Shown here in pieces: positions 16,132 to 25,277 of a DNA stretch of 64,000 nucleotides. Position numbers and translations under genes: made by a program. Each line of letters begins with the position of its first letter. The first letter of the stretch is position 1. This DNA comes from JAGWBJ01 sp034423015 (lineage in GTDB: Bacteria; Chloroflexota; Dehalococcoidia; Lucifugimonadales; JAGWBF01), in assembly GCA_034423015.1 (NCBI GenBank), contig DAOUJG010000039.1:62001-126000 (forward strand). Direction: 5' to 3'. Under the pieces are notes generated by a model. The model worked only from the letters and a program-made list of their open reading frames with translations. It searched no databases and was not told where the DNA came from.

Positions 16132-17124
16132 CTAAGCCCCGAACCTGTCCCAGGCCTGGGGCAGGGCATCCATCGCCTGGGAGGGAAGCGGCCCGTTGGA
16201 GGCGTACTCCACGGCCTTCTCCAGGTGGTCCATGCTGGAGAACCCGACCAGCACGGTGGACACCTGCTCCTTGGTCAGCGCGAACCGTATCGCCCCCTCT
16301 ACCAGGCTCTCCGCGTGGCCCTGGTCCACCAGGAACCCGAACTCCCCCGCACGTCTCACGTCCTCGGCGTAGTCGTTGCGCGACGCCAGCGCCGTCGCCT
16401 CCTGGTCCGCCACCGGGTGCCTGGACACGACGCCGGTGAGGGCGCCCTCGGCCAGCACCGATATGACGACGACCCCCATGTCTCCGGCGCCGGCCCTGTC
16501 TATGAGCTCCCCGAAGTCCTGCCCGTCGAACCCGGAGTGCATCGGCCTGCCCGCGCTGGGGTTCAGCAGGTTGTAGCACGCCTGGACGGTGCTCATTTCG
16601 CCCGAGTCCAGCACCCTGAGGACAGCCTCGGTCTCGCCGAGGCCCGTGATGCCGAAGTGCCTGGCCTTCCCCTGCCGCTGGATCTCCTGGAACGCCTCCA
16701 CCACCTCCCCCAGCACGTCGTCGACGCTCATGGCGTCCTTGGGGACGTCGTGCCGGGCCGTGATGCGGTTGTGTAGCTGTATGAAGTCGACGGAGTCGCG
16801 GCCCAACAGGCCGAGGCTGGTGTCCATGGACTTGAGGACGTTGGCCCGGATATCGTCCAGCTCGCCGCCCAGGAGCCCGACCTTGGTGCTGACGACCACG
16901 TCGGCATTCAGCTCCTTGAGGGCCAGCCCCAGGTTCCGCTCGGACACCCCCCCGCCATAGGCCGGGGCGGTGTCGAAGTAGTTGACTCCCAGCTCGATGG
17001 CCCGGGCCACCGTCCTGACGCGGTCCCTCTCGTCACCCCGTACTATCAGACCTCCCACGTTCCCGCACCCGAACCCTATCTCCGAGACCTTCAGTCCGGT
17101 GCCGCCAAGCTGCCTGTATCTCAT
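16132..17124 (-). CDS. Aldo/keto reductase
   Basis: This 330-residue TIM-barrel reductase has the full catalytic tetrad: Asp51 and Tyr56 (NYFDTAPAYGGG), Lys81 (STKVG) and His118 (QLHNR). The NADP-binding C-terminus has VLVGFSSMDHLEKAV. The ATG at 17124 is preceded by AAGGAGGAACC, so the longer in-frame reading to 17250 is rejected. It reduces an aldehyde or ketone with NADPH; the substrate is unknown. It is divergent from the hydantoinase operon, whose promoter lies at 17244-17272. Confidence 0.92.
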   Translation of the reverse strand: MRYRQLGGTGLKVSEIGFGCGNVGGLIVRGDERDRVRTVARAIELGVNYFDTAPAYGGGVSERNLGLALKELNADVVVSTKVGLLGGELDDIRANVLKSMDTSLGLLGRDSVDFIQLHNRITARHDVPKDAMSVDDVLGEVVEAFQEIQRQGKARHFGITGLGETEAVLRVLDSGEMSTVQACYNLLNPSAGRPMHSGFDGQDFGELIDRAGAGDMGVVVISVLAEGALTGVVSRHPVADQEATALASRNDYAEDVRRAGEFGFLVDQGHAESLVEGAIRFALTKEQVSTVLVGFSSMDHLEKAVEYASNGPLPSQAMDALPQAWDRFGA

Positions 17125-17243
17125 GGTTCCTCCTTGTCTACGTTCCACTGGCAGGTTCGGGAGACATCTTCTGTCTCTCTCGCCTATACTATAATGCCTT
17201 TCCCCCAGGGGTTCCACGACCCTTTGGGAAGGCGCTCCCAGGT

Positions 17244-17272
17244 TTGACACCGTTCATAGGCGTTGGTATACT
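17244..17272 (+). promoter_or_regulatory. Near-consensus promoter for the hyuA-hyuB operon
   Basis: TTGACA (17244-17249), 17 bp, TATACT (17267-17272). This is among the best promoter matches in the window. It leaves a leader of about 120 bases before the ATG at 17398. Confidence 0.7.
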
Positions 17273-17397
17273 CCGCCAGTCGAGGAGGGGCAACGATTCT
17301 CGACGGGATGCCGTGTGTTCGAGAGCTTTGCGTAAGGCTCCCGCGCCTCCAGACCAACCCAGGCCGGCCCCCCAAGCACAGATCGAGGAGAGTATGG

Positions 17398-19485
17398 ATG
17401 AGCACGTATAGGATCGGCGTAGACATCGGCGGGACGTTTACGGACGTGGTGTTCCTGGGCAGCGACGGCTCGGTGCTGGCCAGGAAGATCGCCAGCACGC
17501 CCGACGACTATAGCCGCGCAGTGCTTACGGGCATCGACGGCGGCATACAGGAGCTGAAGATCTCCTCGGCGCAGGTCTCCGAGGTGGGTCACGGCTTCAC
17601 CGTAGCAACCAACGCCATCATCGAGGGCCGGGGAGCCCAGACGGCCCTGATCACCACCGACGGGTTCAGGGACGTCCTGGAGTTCCGGCGCAACCGCATC
17701 CCCCGGCTCTACGACCTTTACTACGAGAAGCCGCCCACCCTGGTGAAGAGGCAGTACCGCCTGGAGGTCCGGGAGCGCATGAACTACAAGGGTGAGGTGC
17801 TCCGGCCCCTGGAGAAGGAGGACGTGGACCGGGCCGTGGACCGCATCCTGAAGGAGGGGATCAAGTCCGTAGCCATCTCCCTGCTCCACTCCTACGCCAA
17901 CCCGGAGCACGAGGAGTACATCGCCAAGGTCCTCCGGGAGCGGGCCCCAGACATCATCCTCACGGTCTCCAGCGAGCTGCTCCCGGAGATGAAGGAGTAC
18001 GAGCGGACCAGCACCACCGTCATCAACAGCTACGTCCGGCCGGTGGTGGACCGCTACCTGACCCGCCTGGCCGACGGTCTCAAGGACATGGGCGTCACCG
18101 TTCCCCTGGGCGTGATGCAATCCAACGGCGGCCTGGCCACGACCCAGATCGCCAAGGAGAAGCCCGTCTACTGCATCGAGTCGGGCCCGGCAGCGGGGGT
18201 GGTGGGCGCCTTCCACCTGGGCAAGCGCCTGGGCATAGACAACATGATGACCCTGGACATGGGCGGCACTACGGCCAAGGCGTGCATGATCGAGGACGGC
18301 GAGATGCTGCAGGCCCCCGAGTACGAGGTGGGCGGAGGCATCAGCGCCGGCCACCGGCTCCTGAAGGGCGCTGGGCACATTCTAAGGGTGCCTGCCATTG
18401 ACCTGGCGGAGGTGGGCGCCGGCGGCGGCAGCATCGCCAGCGTGGACAAGAGCGGGTCCCTCCGGGTCGGTCCCGACAGCTCGGGCGCCGTGCCCGGGCC
18501 CTCCTGCTACAGCAACGGGGGCACCGACGCCACCGTCACCGACTCGGACGTGCTGCTGGGGTACCTGAACCCCGAGCACCTGCTGGGCGGCGCGTTCCCC
18601 ATCGACCGGGACAAGGCCAGCAAGGCCGTCATCGACCACGTGGCGAACCCCCTGGGCCTGTCGGAGATCGAGGCGGCCCACGGGATCCACCTCCTGGTGA
18701 ACTCCAACATGGGCAGGGCCCTGAGGGCGGTCTCCAGCGAGCGTGGCCGCGACCCGAGGCGGTTCGTTCTGGTGGCCTTCGGGGGCGGCGGGCCCGTCCA
18801 CGCCGCCGGCCTGGCCGAGATGCTTGACATCACCAAGGTCATAGTCCCTCCGTTCCCCGGGGTGTTCAGCTCCTTCGGCCTGCTGTACGCCGACGTGGAG
18901 CACCACTTCGTGCAGACCTACTTCAAGACCTTCGAGGAGCTGGACATGGGCGCCCTCAACGACATCCTGGAGGGTCTGTGGGAAGAGGGCCGAAGCCAGC
19001 TCCGGGAAGAGGGCTTCGCCGACGACTCCCACGAGGTGGTGACCCAGGTGGACATGAAGTACGAGGGGCAGGTCTCCGAGCTCACGGTCTACCTCCCGCC
19101 GGGCAGGGTAACGCCCGAGAACCTGAAGAAGCTCAGCGACTCCTTCGAGGAGGAGCACGAGAGGACCTACGGCTACCGCACCGACGCCACCTTCCAGCTT
19201 GTAAACCTGCGGGTAATCGCCCGCGGGCTGTCCAAGGAGTCGCGGATACCGGACAGCATGGAAATACCCTCGACTTCCAACAGCGGCGCCTCGCAGCGCC
19301 CGGTGTACTTCGGACCCAACCACGGTTTCATGGACGCGCCGGTGATGAGCCGGGGGGCCCTTGCCGGCAAGACCATGTCCGGCCCCCTGATCATCGAGGA
19401 GTACGACTCGACCACGGTGGTCCCTCCCGGCTGGAAGGCCTCCATAGACCAGTGGAGAGACGTGGTCCTGGACCGGGAGGAGTAG
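17398..19485 (+). CDS. hyuA: Hydantoinase/oxoprolinase subunit A
   Basis: A 695-residue ATPase-fold protein. It has the N-terminal phosphate-1 motif GVDIGGTFTDVV, a second actin-like motif LDMGGTTAKACMI, GPAAGVVGA, and the GGGGPVHAAGLAE loop typical of hydantoinase A. These proteins act with subunit B in ATP-dependent ring opening of hydantoins, 5-oxoproline or related lactams, or as the acetone carboxylase-like group. The ATG at 17398 is set by GAGGAGAG and by homology of the N-terminus; a longer frame to 17263 runs through the promoter. Subunit B follows 98 bases later. Confidence 0.93.
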   Translation: MSTYRIGVDIGGTFTDVVFLGSDGSVLARKIASTPDDYSRAVLTGIDGGIQELKISSAQVSEVGHGFTVATNAIIEGRGAQTALITTDGFRDVLEFRRNRIPRLYDLYYEKPPTLVKRQYRLEVRERMNYKGEVLRPLEKEDVDRAVDRILKEGIKSVAISLLHSYANPEHEEYIAKVLRERAPDIILTVSSELLPEMKEYERTSTTVINSYVRPVVDRYLTRLADGLKDMGVTVPLGVMQSNGGLATTQIAKEKPVYCIESGPAAGVVGAFHLGKRLGIDNMMTLDMGGTTAKACMIEDGEMLQAPEYEVGGGISAGHRLLKGAGHILRVPAIDLAEVGAGGGSIASVDKSGSLRVGPDSSGAVPGPSCYSNGGTDATVTDSDVLLGYLNPEHLLGGAFPIDRDKASKAVIDHVANPLGLSEIEAAHGIHLLVNSNMGRALRAVSSERGRDPRRFVLVAFGGGGPVHAAGLAEMLDITKVIVPPFPGVFSSFGLLYADVEHHFVQTYFKTFEELDMGALNDILEGLWEEGRSQLREEGFADDSHEVVTQVDMKYEGQVSELTVYLPPGRVTPENLKKLSDSFEEEHERTYGYRTDATFQLVNLRVIARGLSKESRIPDSMEIPSTSNSGASQRPVYFGPNHGFMDAPVMSRGALAGKTMSGPLIIEEYDSTTVVPPGWKASIDQWRDVVLDREE

Positions 19486-19583
19486 AAGCCCGGCCCGTCA
19501 CCCGGCCCGGCGAGACCCACGGTGAACCAGCGCTCCAATCCCCGCCGGGGCCGTTCCCTTACGCAGGCCAGGAGGAAGACAGG

Positions 19584-21323
19584 ATGCAGCAGACCACGGA
19601 CCCGGTCACCCGGGAGATCATCAAGAACGCTCTGATGAGCGCCGCCGACACCATGGCGCTCACGGTGGTCCGCACGGCCCGCTCGGCGGTCATCAAGCAC
19701 GGCATGGACTTCTCCACCGCGCTGTTCACGGCCGACGGGCAGCAGGTGGCCCAGGGCCTGACTCTGCCGGCCCACCTGGGGTCCATGGCCCCGGCTCTGG
19801 AAGGAGTGATGAAGGCCTTCGGGGACGACGTCCAACCGGGAGACATCTTCGCCAACAACGACCCCTACGAGGGCGGCAGCCACCTGCCGGACATCTTCCT
19901 CTTCAAGCCCATATTCGCCTACGACACCCTGGTGGGCTGGAGCTGCTGCATCGGGCACCAGACAGACATCGGCGGACGCATCCCCGGCGGCAACGCCTGC
20001 GACAGCACCGAGATCTACCAGGAGGGCCTCCAGATCCCTCCCCTCAAGCTGTACAGCAAGGGCGTCCTGAACCAGGCCGTGTGGCGCATCCTGGAGAAGA
20101 ACGTGCGCGTCCCCGACAAGGTGCTGGGCGACGTGCAGGCCCAGCTTGCCGCCGTACGGTTCGGCGAGCGGGACCTCCAGCGCCTGGTCGACGACTACGG
20201 CGTCGAGGAGATCAAGAGCTACATGTCCGACATCCTGGACTCCACCGAGCGCATGACCCGGGCGGAGATACAGGGCCTGCCCGACGGCGAGTGGGAGTTC
20301 ACCGACCACCTGGACAACGACGGCATCGACATGCGGCCCATCGCCATCCACGCCAAGGTGAAGATAGATGGGGACACGGTGTACGTGGACTTCGAGGGCA
20401 CCTCGCCCCAGGCCAGGGGCTCCATCAACCCCAACTTCGCCTACACCAAGTCCCAGGTATACGCAGTGATGAAGTGCCTGATCGACCCCGCCATCCAGTC
20501 CAACAGCGGCTTCTTCAGGGCTTTCCAGATCAAGGCGCCCGAGGGCTGCTTCGTGAACCCGCAGCACCCGGCGCCGGTGGCGGCCCGGGGGATGTCCGGC
20601 TTCCGCGTGTGCCACGCCCTCTTCGGCGCCATGGCCCAGGCGTTGCCGGGGCGGGTGCCGGGAGCGTGGGGCGGCGGAGAGGCGGGCCTGAGCTTCGGCG
20701 GCTACCACCCCGACCGCAAGGCGTGGGTCTACCTGGAGTTCGACAACGACGGCCCCAGGGGCGGCGGCCCCTTCGTAGACGGGGCCGACGGGCTGGCCGC
20801 GCCCATACACAACATGGCCAACACTCCCATAGAGACCATAGAAGCCGACCAGCCGCTGCTGGTGGAGCGGTACGGCCTGGTGCCCGACAGCGGCGGGCCG
20901 GGGACCTTCCGGGGCGGGCTCGGGATGGTCCGGGAGTTCCGCGTGACCGCCGAAGAGGCCACCTTCCAGCTTCGCTCGGACCGCCAGAACTTCAGGCCCT
21001 GGGGCGCCGAGGGAGGCATGGACGGCACCCCCACGGAGAACTACATAAACCCCGGCACCGACAGCGAGCAGATTCCCGCCAAGTACCTGACCACCCTCAA
21101 AAAAGGGGACCTGTACCGGCTAATCCAGGCCGGGGGCGGCGGGTACGGCGACCCCCTGGACCGGGACGTGAACGCCGTGCTGGAGGACGTGGAGCAGGAG
21201 AAGATGTCCGTCGAGTACGTCAGGCGGGAGTACGGCGTCGTAATCGACCCCGAGACCCTGAACCTGGACCCCAGGGGCACCGACGAGCTAAGGGCCCGCA
21301 TGCGGGCCGAGCGGAGCGGCTAG
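19584..21323 (+). CDS. hyuB: Hydantoinase/oxoprolinase subunit B
   Basis: The 579 residues match HyuB: start DPVTREIIKNALMSAADTMA, then the AHLGSM and FANNDPYEGGSHLPDI motifs, and GGGGYGDPLDRD near the C-terminus. The preferred ATG at 19584 has CCAGGAGGAAG upstream. The open frame extends much further left, but that part overlaps hyuA out of frame. With HyuA it should form the ATP-dependent cyclic amidase. It converges with the SMP-30 gene 12 bases on. Confidence 0.93.
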   Translation: MQQTTDPVTREIIKNALMSAADTMALTVVRTARSAVIKHGMDFSTALFTADGQQVAQGLTLPAHLGSMAPALEGVMKAFGDDVQPGDIFANNDPYEGGSHLPDIFLFKPIFAYDTLVGWSCCIGHQTDIGGRIPGGNACDSTEIYQEGLQIPPLKLYSKGVLNQAVWRILEKNVRVPDKVLGDVQAQLAAVRFGERDLQRLVDDYGVEEIKSYMSDILDSTERMTRAEIQGLPDGEWEFTDHLDNDGIDMRPIAIHAKVKIDGDTVYVDFEGTSPQARGSINPNFAYTKSQVYAVMKCLIDPAIQSNSGFFRAFQIKAPEGCFVNPQHPAPVAARGMSGFRVCHALFGAMAQALPGRVPGAWGGGEAGLSFGGYHPDRKAWVYLEFDNDGPRGGGPFVDGADGLAAPIHNMANTPIETIEADQPLLVERYGLVPDSGGPGTFRGGLGMVREFRVTAEEATFQLRSDRQNFRPWGAEGGMDGTPTENYINPGTDSEQIPAKYLTTLKKGDLYRLIQAGGGGYGDPLDRDVNAVLEDVEQEKMSVEYVRREYGVVIDPETLNLDPRGTDELRARMRAERSG

Positions 21324-21334
21324 CTCCCGGGGAC

Positions 21335-22234
21335 TCAGAAGGCGCCGACGCCGGGGGTCTTGACCCTCACGCTGTAGAGGGAGCGGCCCCCGGTCACGTA
21401 GAGGGTCCGGAAGTCCTCGTCACCGAAGGTCATGTTCCTGGGCACCTCGGGAAAGCGTATGACACCGATCCTGCCGCCCTGGTCGTCGGTGACCCATATG
21501 CCCTCGGGGCCGGTGCAGTAGATGCGTCCCTCCCGGTCCACCTTTATACCGTCGGGCACTCCCGGCGCCGCCGAGGTCATCCGCACCAGAATCCGGTTGT
21601 TGGCCAGGTCCCCCGCCGGGCTGACGTCGAAGGCCCTGATGAGCATGTGGCTGCAGACCTCCCCGCGCTCCTCCTCGCCCAGGCACCCCTCGTCCCTGCG
21701 GCTGATGGCCACGTAGAGCACCGACTCGTCCACCGAGAGGGCGAGTCCGTTGGGATACTCACACTCGTCGTTGCACAGGACGAGCTCGCCGTCCGGCGTA
21801 ATCCGGAACACGCCGGAGAAGCCCAGCTCCCGTCTGTCCGGCGGGCACCGCATCTCCGGGTCCGTGAAGAAGATGGTGCCGTCGGAGCGGCAGATTATGT
21901 CGTTGGGACGGTTCAGGCGCCTGCCCTGCCATCGCTCGGCCAGGACGGTTATGGAGCCGTCGGCATCCATTCGGGTGATGCGCCGGATGTTGGCCGCCTC
22001 GCACATGATCAACCGGCGCTCCCTGTCCAGGGTGCAGCCGTTGCCCTCTCCCGTGCCCTCCCGGACCACCTCCGCTCCGCCCGTCGGGCGCCAGCGGAGG
22101 AGTTGGCTTGCGGCGTAGTCTACGAAGGTGACGGATCCGTCCGGGTGGTACACGGGCCCCTCGGTGGCGCCGTAGCCCGTGGCCAGCAGCACGGGGTCTC
22201 CGGGCTCCACGACTGTCGATATGTCCTCGGGCAT
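21335..22234 (-). CDS. SMP-30/gluconolactonase/LRE family protein
   Basis: This 299-residue six-bladed propeller has an N-terminal EGPVYHPDGSVTFVDY, a central RPNDIICRSDGTIFFTDPE, and YPNGLALSVDESVLYVA. These carry the calcium/metal-binding Glu, Asn and Asp residues of SMP-30 lactonases. It probably hydrolyses a sugar or other lactone. The ATG at 22234 has GAAGGAGGACGCC upstream. A TATAAT on the minus strand (22321-22316) is a candidate -10, without a clear -35. Confidence 0.9.
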   Translation of the reverse strand: MPEDISTVVEPGDPVLLATGYGATEGPVYHPDGSVTFVDYAASQLLRWRPTGGAEVVREGTGEGNGCTLDRERRLIMCEAANIRRITRMDADGSITVLAERWQGRRLNRPNDIICRSDGTIFFTDPEMRCPPDRRELGFSGVFRITPDGELVLCNDECEYPNGLALSVDESVLYVAISRRDEGCLGEEERGEVCSHMLIRAFDVSPAGDLANNRILVRMTSAAPGVPDGIKVDREGRIYCTGPEGIWVTDDQGGRIGVIRFPEVPRNMTFGDEDFRTLYVTGGRSLYSVRVKTPGVGAF

Positions 22235-22325
22235 GGCGTCCTCCTTCAGCAGAACTCCGGCAGCAGAACTCCGGGCGGGCAACCGTAGGGCGGTGAGAGT
22301 CGGTCCGCTCACCGGATTATACCAT

Positions 22326-22386
22326 CGGCCCCGTTGACACCAGCGGGAGGCCCCCCTCGCGCCGCCGGACGGCCCCGTTGACACCA
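22326..22386. repeat. 17-bp direct repeat containing TTGACA
   Basis: CGGCCCCGTTGACACCA occurs at 22326-22342 and at 22370-22386 (period 44 bp). Only the second copy has a matching -10 box. Confidence 0.7.
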
Positions 22387-22406
22387 CCCGGAGGCGTGGC
22401 TAACAT
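22378..22406 (+). promoter_or_regulatory. Predicted promoter for the nitroreductase gene
   Basis: TTGACA (22378-22383), 17 bp, TAACAT (22401-22406). The start codon is 37 bp further on. Confidence 0.65.
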
Positions 22407-22442
22407 GCCTCTTGTCCCCAAGATCGAGACCTAGGAGCCATC

Positions 22443-23126
22443 ATGGACCTGGAAACCGTCGATTCCCTGCTTACCACGACCCGCAGCGTCCGCAAGCGCC
22501 TAGACCTGGACCGCCCGGTGGAACCCGAGGTGATCGAGCGGTGCATAGAGATCGCCATGCAGGCGCCCACGGCGTCCAACCTGCAGGGATGGCACTTCGT
22601 CGTAGTCCGGGACCCGGCGAAGCGGGCCGCCATAGGCGACATATATCGGAGGGGGTTCGCCGAGTACCGGGCCATGCAGGAGCGCCGGTCGCCTCTGTGG
22701 GGACCCGAGGACCTCCGGGCGGTCCAGCGCATGCGCATAGGACCCTCCAGCGGGTACCTCGCCGAGAACATGCACCGGGTGCCCGTGCTCATCATTCCCT
22801 GCGTGGAGAGCGAGATGGCCGAGGTGCCCCACCTCTCGGAGGTCAGGGAGCATGAGTCCCTGTACAACGCGACCATCTACGGGTCGATACTGCCCGCCGC
22901 TTGGTCGTTGATGCTGGCGCTTCGCGCCCGGGGGCTCGGAGCGGCGTGGACCACTCTTCACCTGATGTACGAGGCAGAGGCGGCCCAGGTGCTGGGTATT
23001 CCCGAAAACGTGATGCAGGCCGCGTTGCTCCCCATCGCCTACTACACCGGGTCGGGCTTCAGGCCCGCCAGGCGGCTTCCCGCCCGAGAGCTGACCCACT
23101 GGGACCGCTGGAAGGGCAGCCGGTAG
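22443..23126 (+). CDS. Nitroreductase family protein (FMN-dependent)
   Basis: A 227-residue protein with TRSVRKR near residue 14 (FMN phosphate contact), AMQAPTASNLQGWHFVVV, and the GLGAAWTTLH segment that also binds flavin. These are features of the FMN nitroreductase fold. Members reduce nitro groups, quinones, enones or halogenated phenols with NAD(P)H. It is monocistronic with its own promoter; the convergent glutamate dehydrogenase gene ends 37 bases downstream. Confidence 0.92.
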   Translation: MDLETVDSLLTTTRSVRKRLDLDRPVEPEVIERCIEIAMQAPTASNLQGWHFVVVRDPAKRAAIGDIYRRGFAEYRAMQERRSPLWGPEDLRAVQRMRIGPSSGYLAENMHRVPVLIIPCVESEMAEVPHLSEVREHESLYNATIYGSILPAAWSLMLALRARGLGAAWTTLHLMYEAEAAQVLGIPENVMQAALLPIAYYTGSGFRPARRLPARELTHWDRWKGSR

Positions 23127-23162
23127 CCCGGTACGGGGCGTCGGCCACCGACTAGGGCCCAA

Positions 23163-24455
23163 CTAGGGATAGAGGCCGCGGACCCTTATCGCCTCCTCCA
23201 GTCGCCTGACGGCAAGGAGCATCGCCGCCTCCCGCAGGTCGACCTTCTCCGCCCGGGACATGGCAAAAATCTCGGCGAAGCTATCTGCGATGATCCGGTC
23301 CATCTTCTGGTTGATCTCACCGATGTCCCAGAAATAGCGCTGGATGTCCTGCACCCACTCGAAGTAGGAGACGACGACCCCGCCGGCGTTGGCCAGGATG
23401 TCGGGGACTACCATGACACCCTTGTCCTCCAGGATCCTGTCGGCCTCGGGAGTCGTGGGCCCGTTCGCCCCCTCCACCACGACCCGCGCCCGCACTCCAT
23501 CGGCGTTGTCGACCCTGATCTGGGCCTCCAAAGCGGCGGGGATGAGGATATCGCAGGGAAGGGACATCAGCTCCTTGGGAGACACGGGCTCCGACCCCGG
23601 ATACCCGCCCACGGTGCCCGTGGCCCTTTCGTGGGCCTGCAGGTCGTCGGGGTCTATGCCGCCCTCGTAGTAGGACGACCCGAGGCTGTCGGCGGCCGCG
23701 ATGAGCACGCAGCCCTCCTGGGCCAGGAGTCGGGCCGCCGTGGACCCCACGTTGCCGAAACCCTGCACCACCATCCGGGCGCCGCGCAGGTCCATGCCCA
23801 GCCGGGCCGCCGCCTCCCTGACGGAGATCATGACGCCCCGTCCGGTGGCGTCGACCCTCCCCAGCGACCCGCCGATGCTCACGGGCTTGCCAGTAACGAC
23901 GCCCGGTACGGTGAAGCCGCTGTGCATGCTTATGGTGTCCATTATCCAGGCCATGATACGCCCGTCGGTGTTCATGTCCGGAGCCGGGATGTCCCTGTCG
24001 GGACCGATGAGGATGGATATCTCCGTAGCGTAACGCCTGGTCATGCGTTCCAGCTCGGCCTCGGACATATCCCTGGGGTCGCAGGCCACGCCGCCCTTGG
24101 CGCCTCCGTACGGGATGCCGGTGATGGCGCACTTCCAGGTCATCCACATGGCCAGCGCCTTCACCTCGTCCAACGTAACGTCGGGATGGTAGCGTATCCC
24201 TCCCTTGCCCGGGCCCCTGGACAGGTTGTGCTGCACCCGGTAACCCTTGAAGACCCTGACGTCGCCGTCGTCCATTCTCACGGGGATGGCGACGGTGAGC
24301 TCTCTCTTGGGCGTGCTCAATACCCGGCGGATCCCCTCGTCTATACCCAACCTGTCGGCGGCGGCCTGGAACTGCTCCAGGGCCATGCCGTAGATGGATG
24401 CCGGCGGCGGCCCGGAGTCATGGCCTGCGGCGGGGTCATCCTGGATCTTCAGCAC
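23163..24455 (-). CDS. gdhA: Glu/Leu/Phe/Val dehydrogenase family protein (glutamate dehydrogenase)
   Basis: The 430 residues match the hexameric bacterial/archaeal GDH family. They show GPGKGGIRYHPDV, the substrate-binding WKCA lysine (K108), the catalytic Lys120 in PYGGAKGGV, the Rossmann motif VVQGFGNVGSTAAR, and the C-terminal ANAGGVVVSYFEWVQD. It interconverts glutamate with 2-oxoglutarate plus ammonia, so here it could capture or release the ammonia made by the many C-N hydrolases. The GTG at 24455 has only a weak G-rich upstream site, and an internal ATG 23 codons later is a possible alternative. Cofactor preference cannot be judged. Confidence 0.92.
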   Translation of the reverse strand: MLKIQDDPAAGHDSGPPPASIYGMALEQFQAAADRLGIDEGIRRVLSTPKRELTVAIPVRMDDGDVRVFKGYRVQHNLSRGPGKGGIRYHPDVTLDEVKALAMWMTWKCAITGIPYGGAKGGVACDPRDMSEAELERMTRRYATEISILIGPDRDIPAPDMNTDGRIMAWIMDTISMHSGFTVPGVVTGKPVSIGGSLGRVDATGRGVMISVREAAARLGMDLRGARMVVQGFGNVGSTAARLLAQEGCVLIAAADSLGSSYYEGGIDPDDLQAHERATGTVGGYPGSEPVSPKELMSLPCDILIPAALEAQIRVDNADGVRARVVVEGANGPTTPEADRILEDKGVMVVPDILANAGGVVVSYFEWVQDIQRYFWDIGEINQKMDRIIADSFAEIFAMSRAEKVDLREAAMLLAVRRLEEAIRVRGLYP

Positions 24456-24735
24456 TGCTTACACCCCCTTGAGTCTTTTGACACGGGCCCAAGAGCGCCG
24501 GAAGCGACAGCCCTCTCGCGAAGACCGGACCGTTCGGACGCTGCCCTTGCAAACAATGATAACACGTACGCGTCGGGGCTTTCCCGAACGGGCACAGTCA
24601 TACCCACATCAATTCGGTAGTCTTCGAAGGGGCCGCGGTGTACAATTGCATGCGAGTCACACGGTCTACGCGACCCTTGGAGATTCCAGGCCAGCGGCGA
24701 CACCAACGCCACCTGAGGCCAGTAAGGAGCAGGGA

Positions 24736-25221
24736 ATGGCTGCCGACCACGAGGGGTTCATGAGGATGGGTCTGGAGGAGGCCGAGAGGGCCGGGGCCGA
24801 AGGCAACGACGGAGTGGGCGCCGTGATAGTCCGCGGCGGGTCCGTGGTGGCCATAGGCAGGAACCGGATCTACACGACCAACGACCCGACGGCCCACGCC
24901 GAGACGGACGCCATAAGAAACGGCGGGGAGGCCCTGGTCAACGAGCCGGCATCGGACTACGTTCTCTACACCACCGCGGAGCCGTGCCCGATGTGCTGTG
25001 CCGCGATAATGGGGGCCGGCATCGGGACGCTGGTGATGGGGGGACGCTACCAGCGCTCCCGCGGCCGCTGGGGCGATTGGGGGGTGGAGCGGCTGATCGA
25101 CCTGGTCGGCCGGAGCGACAGCTTCCAGGTGGTCACCGGCATCCTGGTTGACGAGTGCCTGTCGGTGTCGGGGAAGTGGCGGGAGAAAAACACCCCGGGC
25201 CGGAAGAGCCCGTCACTCTAG
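24736..25221 (+). CDS. Nucleoside deaminase (cytidine/guanine deaminase-like, zinc-dependent)
   Basis: This 161-residue protein has the two zinc motifs of the CDA superfamily: TAHAETDAI (His54, catalytic Glu56) and PCPMCCAAI (Cys84 and Cys87). The length and the SDYVLYTTAEPCPMC segment fit the TadA/guanine deaminase group. It releases ammonia from a nucleobase or a small heterocycle. TAAGGAG precedes the ATG; longer frames lack this. The upstream gap 24456-24735 shows no further gene. It is convergent with the amidase that ends at 25278. Confidence 0.9.
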   Translation: MAADHEGFMRMGLEEAERAGAEGNDGVGAVIVRGGSVVAIGRNRIYTTNDPTAHAETDAIRNGGEALVNEPASDYVLYTTAEPCPMCCAAIMGAGIGTLVMGGRYQRSRGRWGDWGVERLIDLVGRSDSFQVVTGILVDECLSVSGKWREKNTPGRKSPSL

Positions 25222-25277
25222 CGACGCGCGCAGCCCGGGTCCGGCCTCCACGAGACCCGGAGAAGCGAACGCCCCAA

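Noticed and set aside
18382..20810. Long minus-strand open frames over hyuA and hyuB
   Set aside because: They are GC-rich shadows of the real genes: composition is dominated by Gly, Val, His and Ala and no domain is recognisable.
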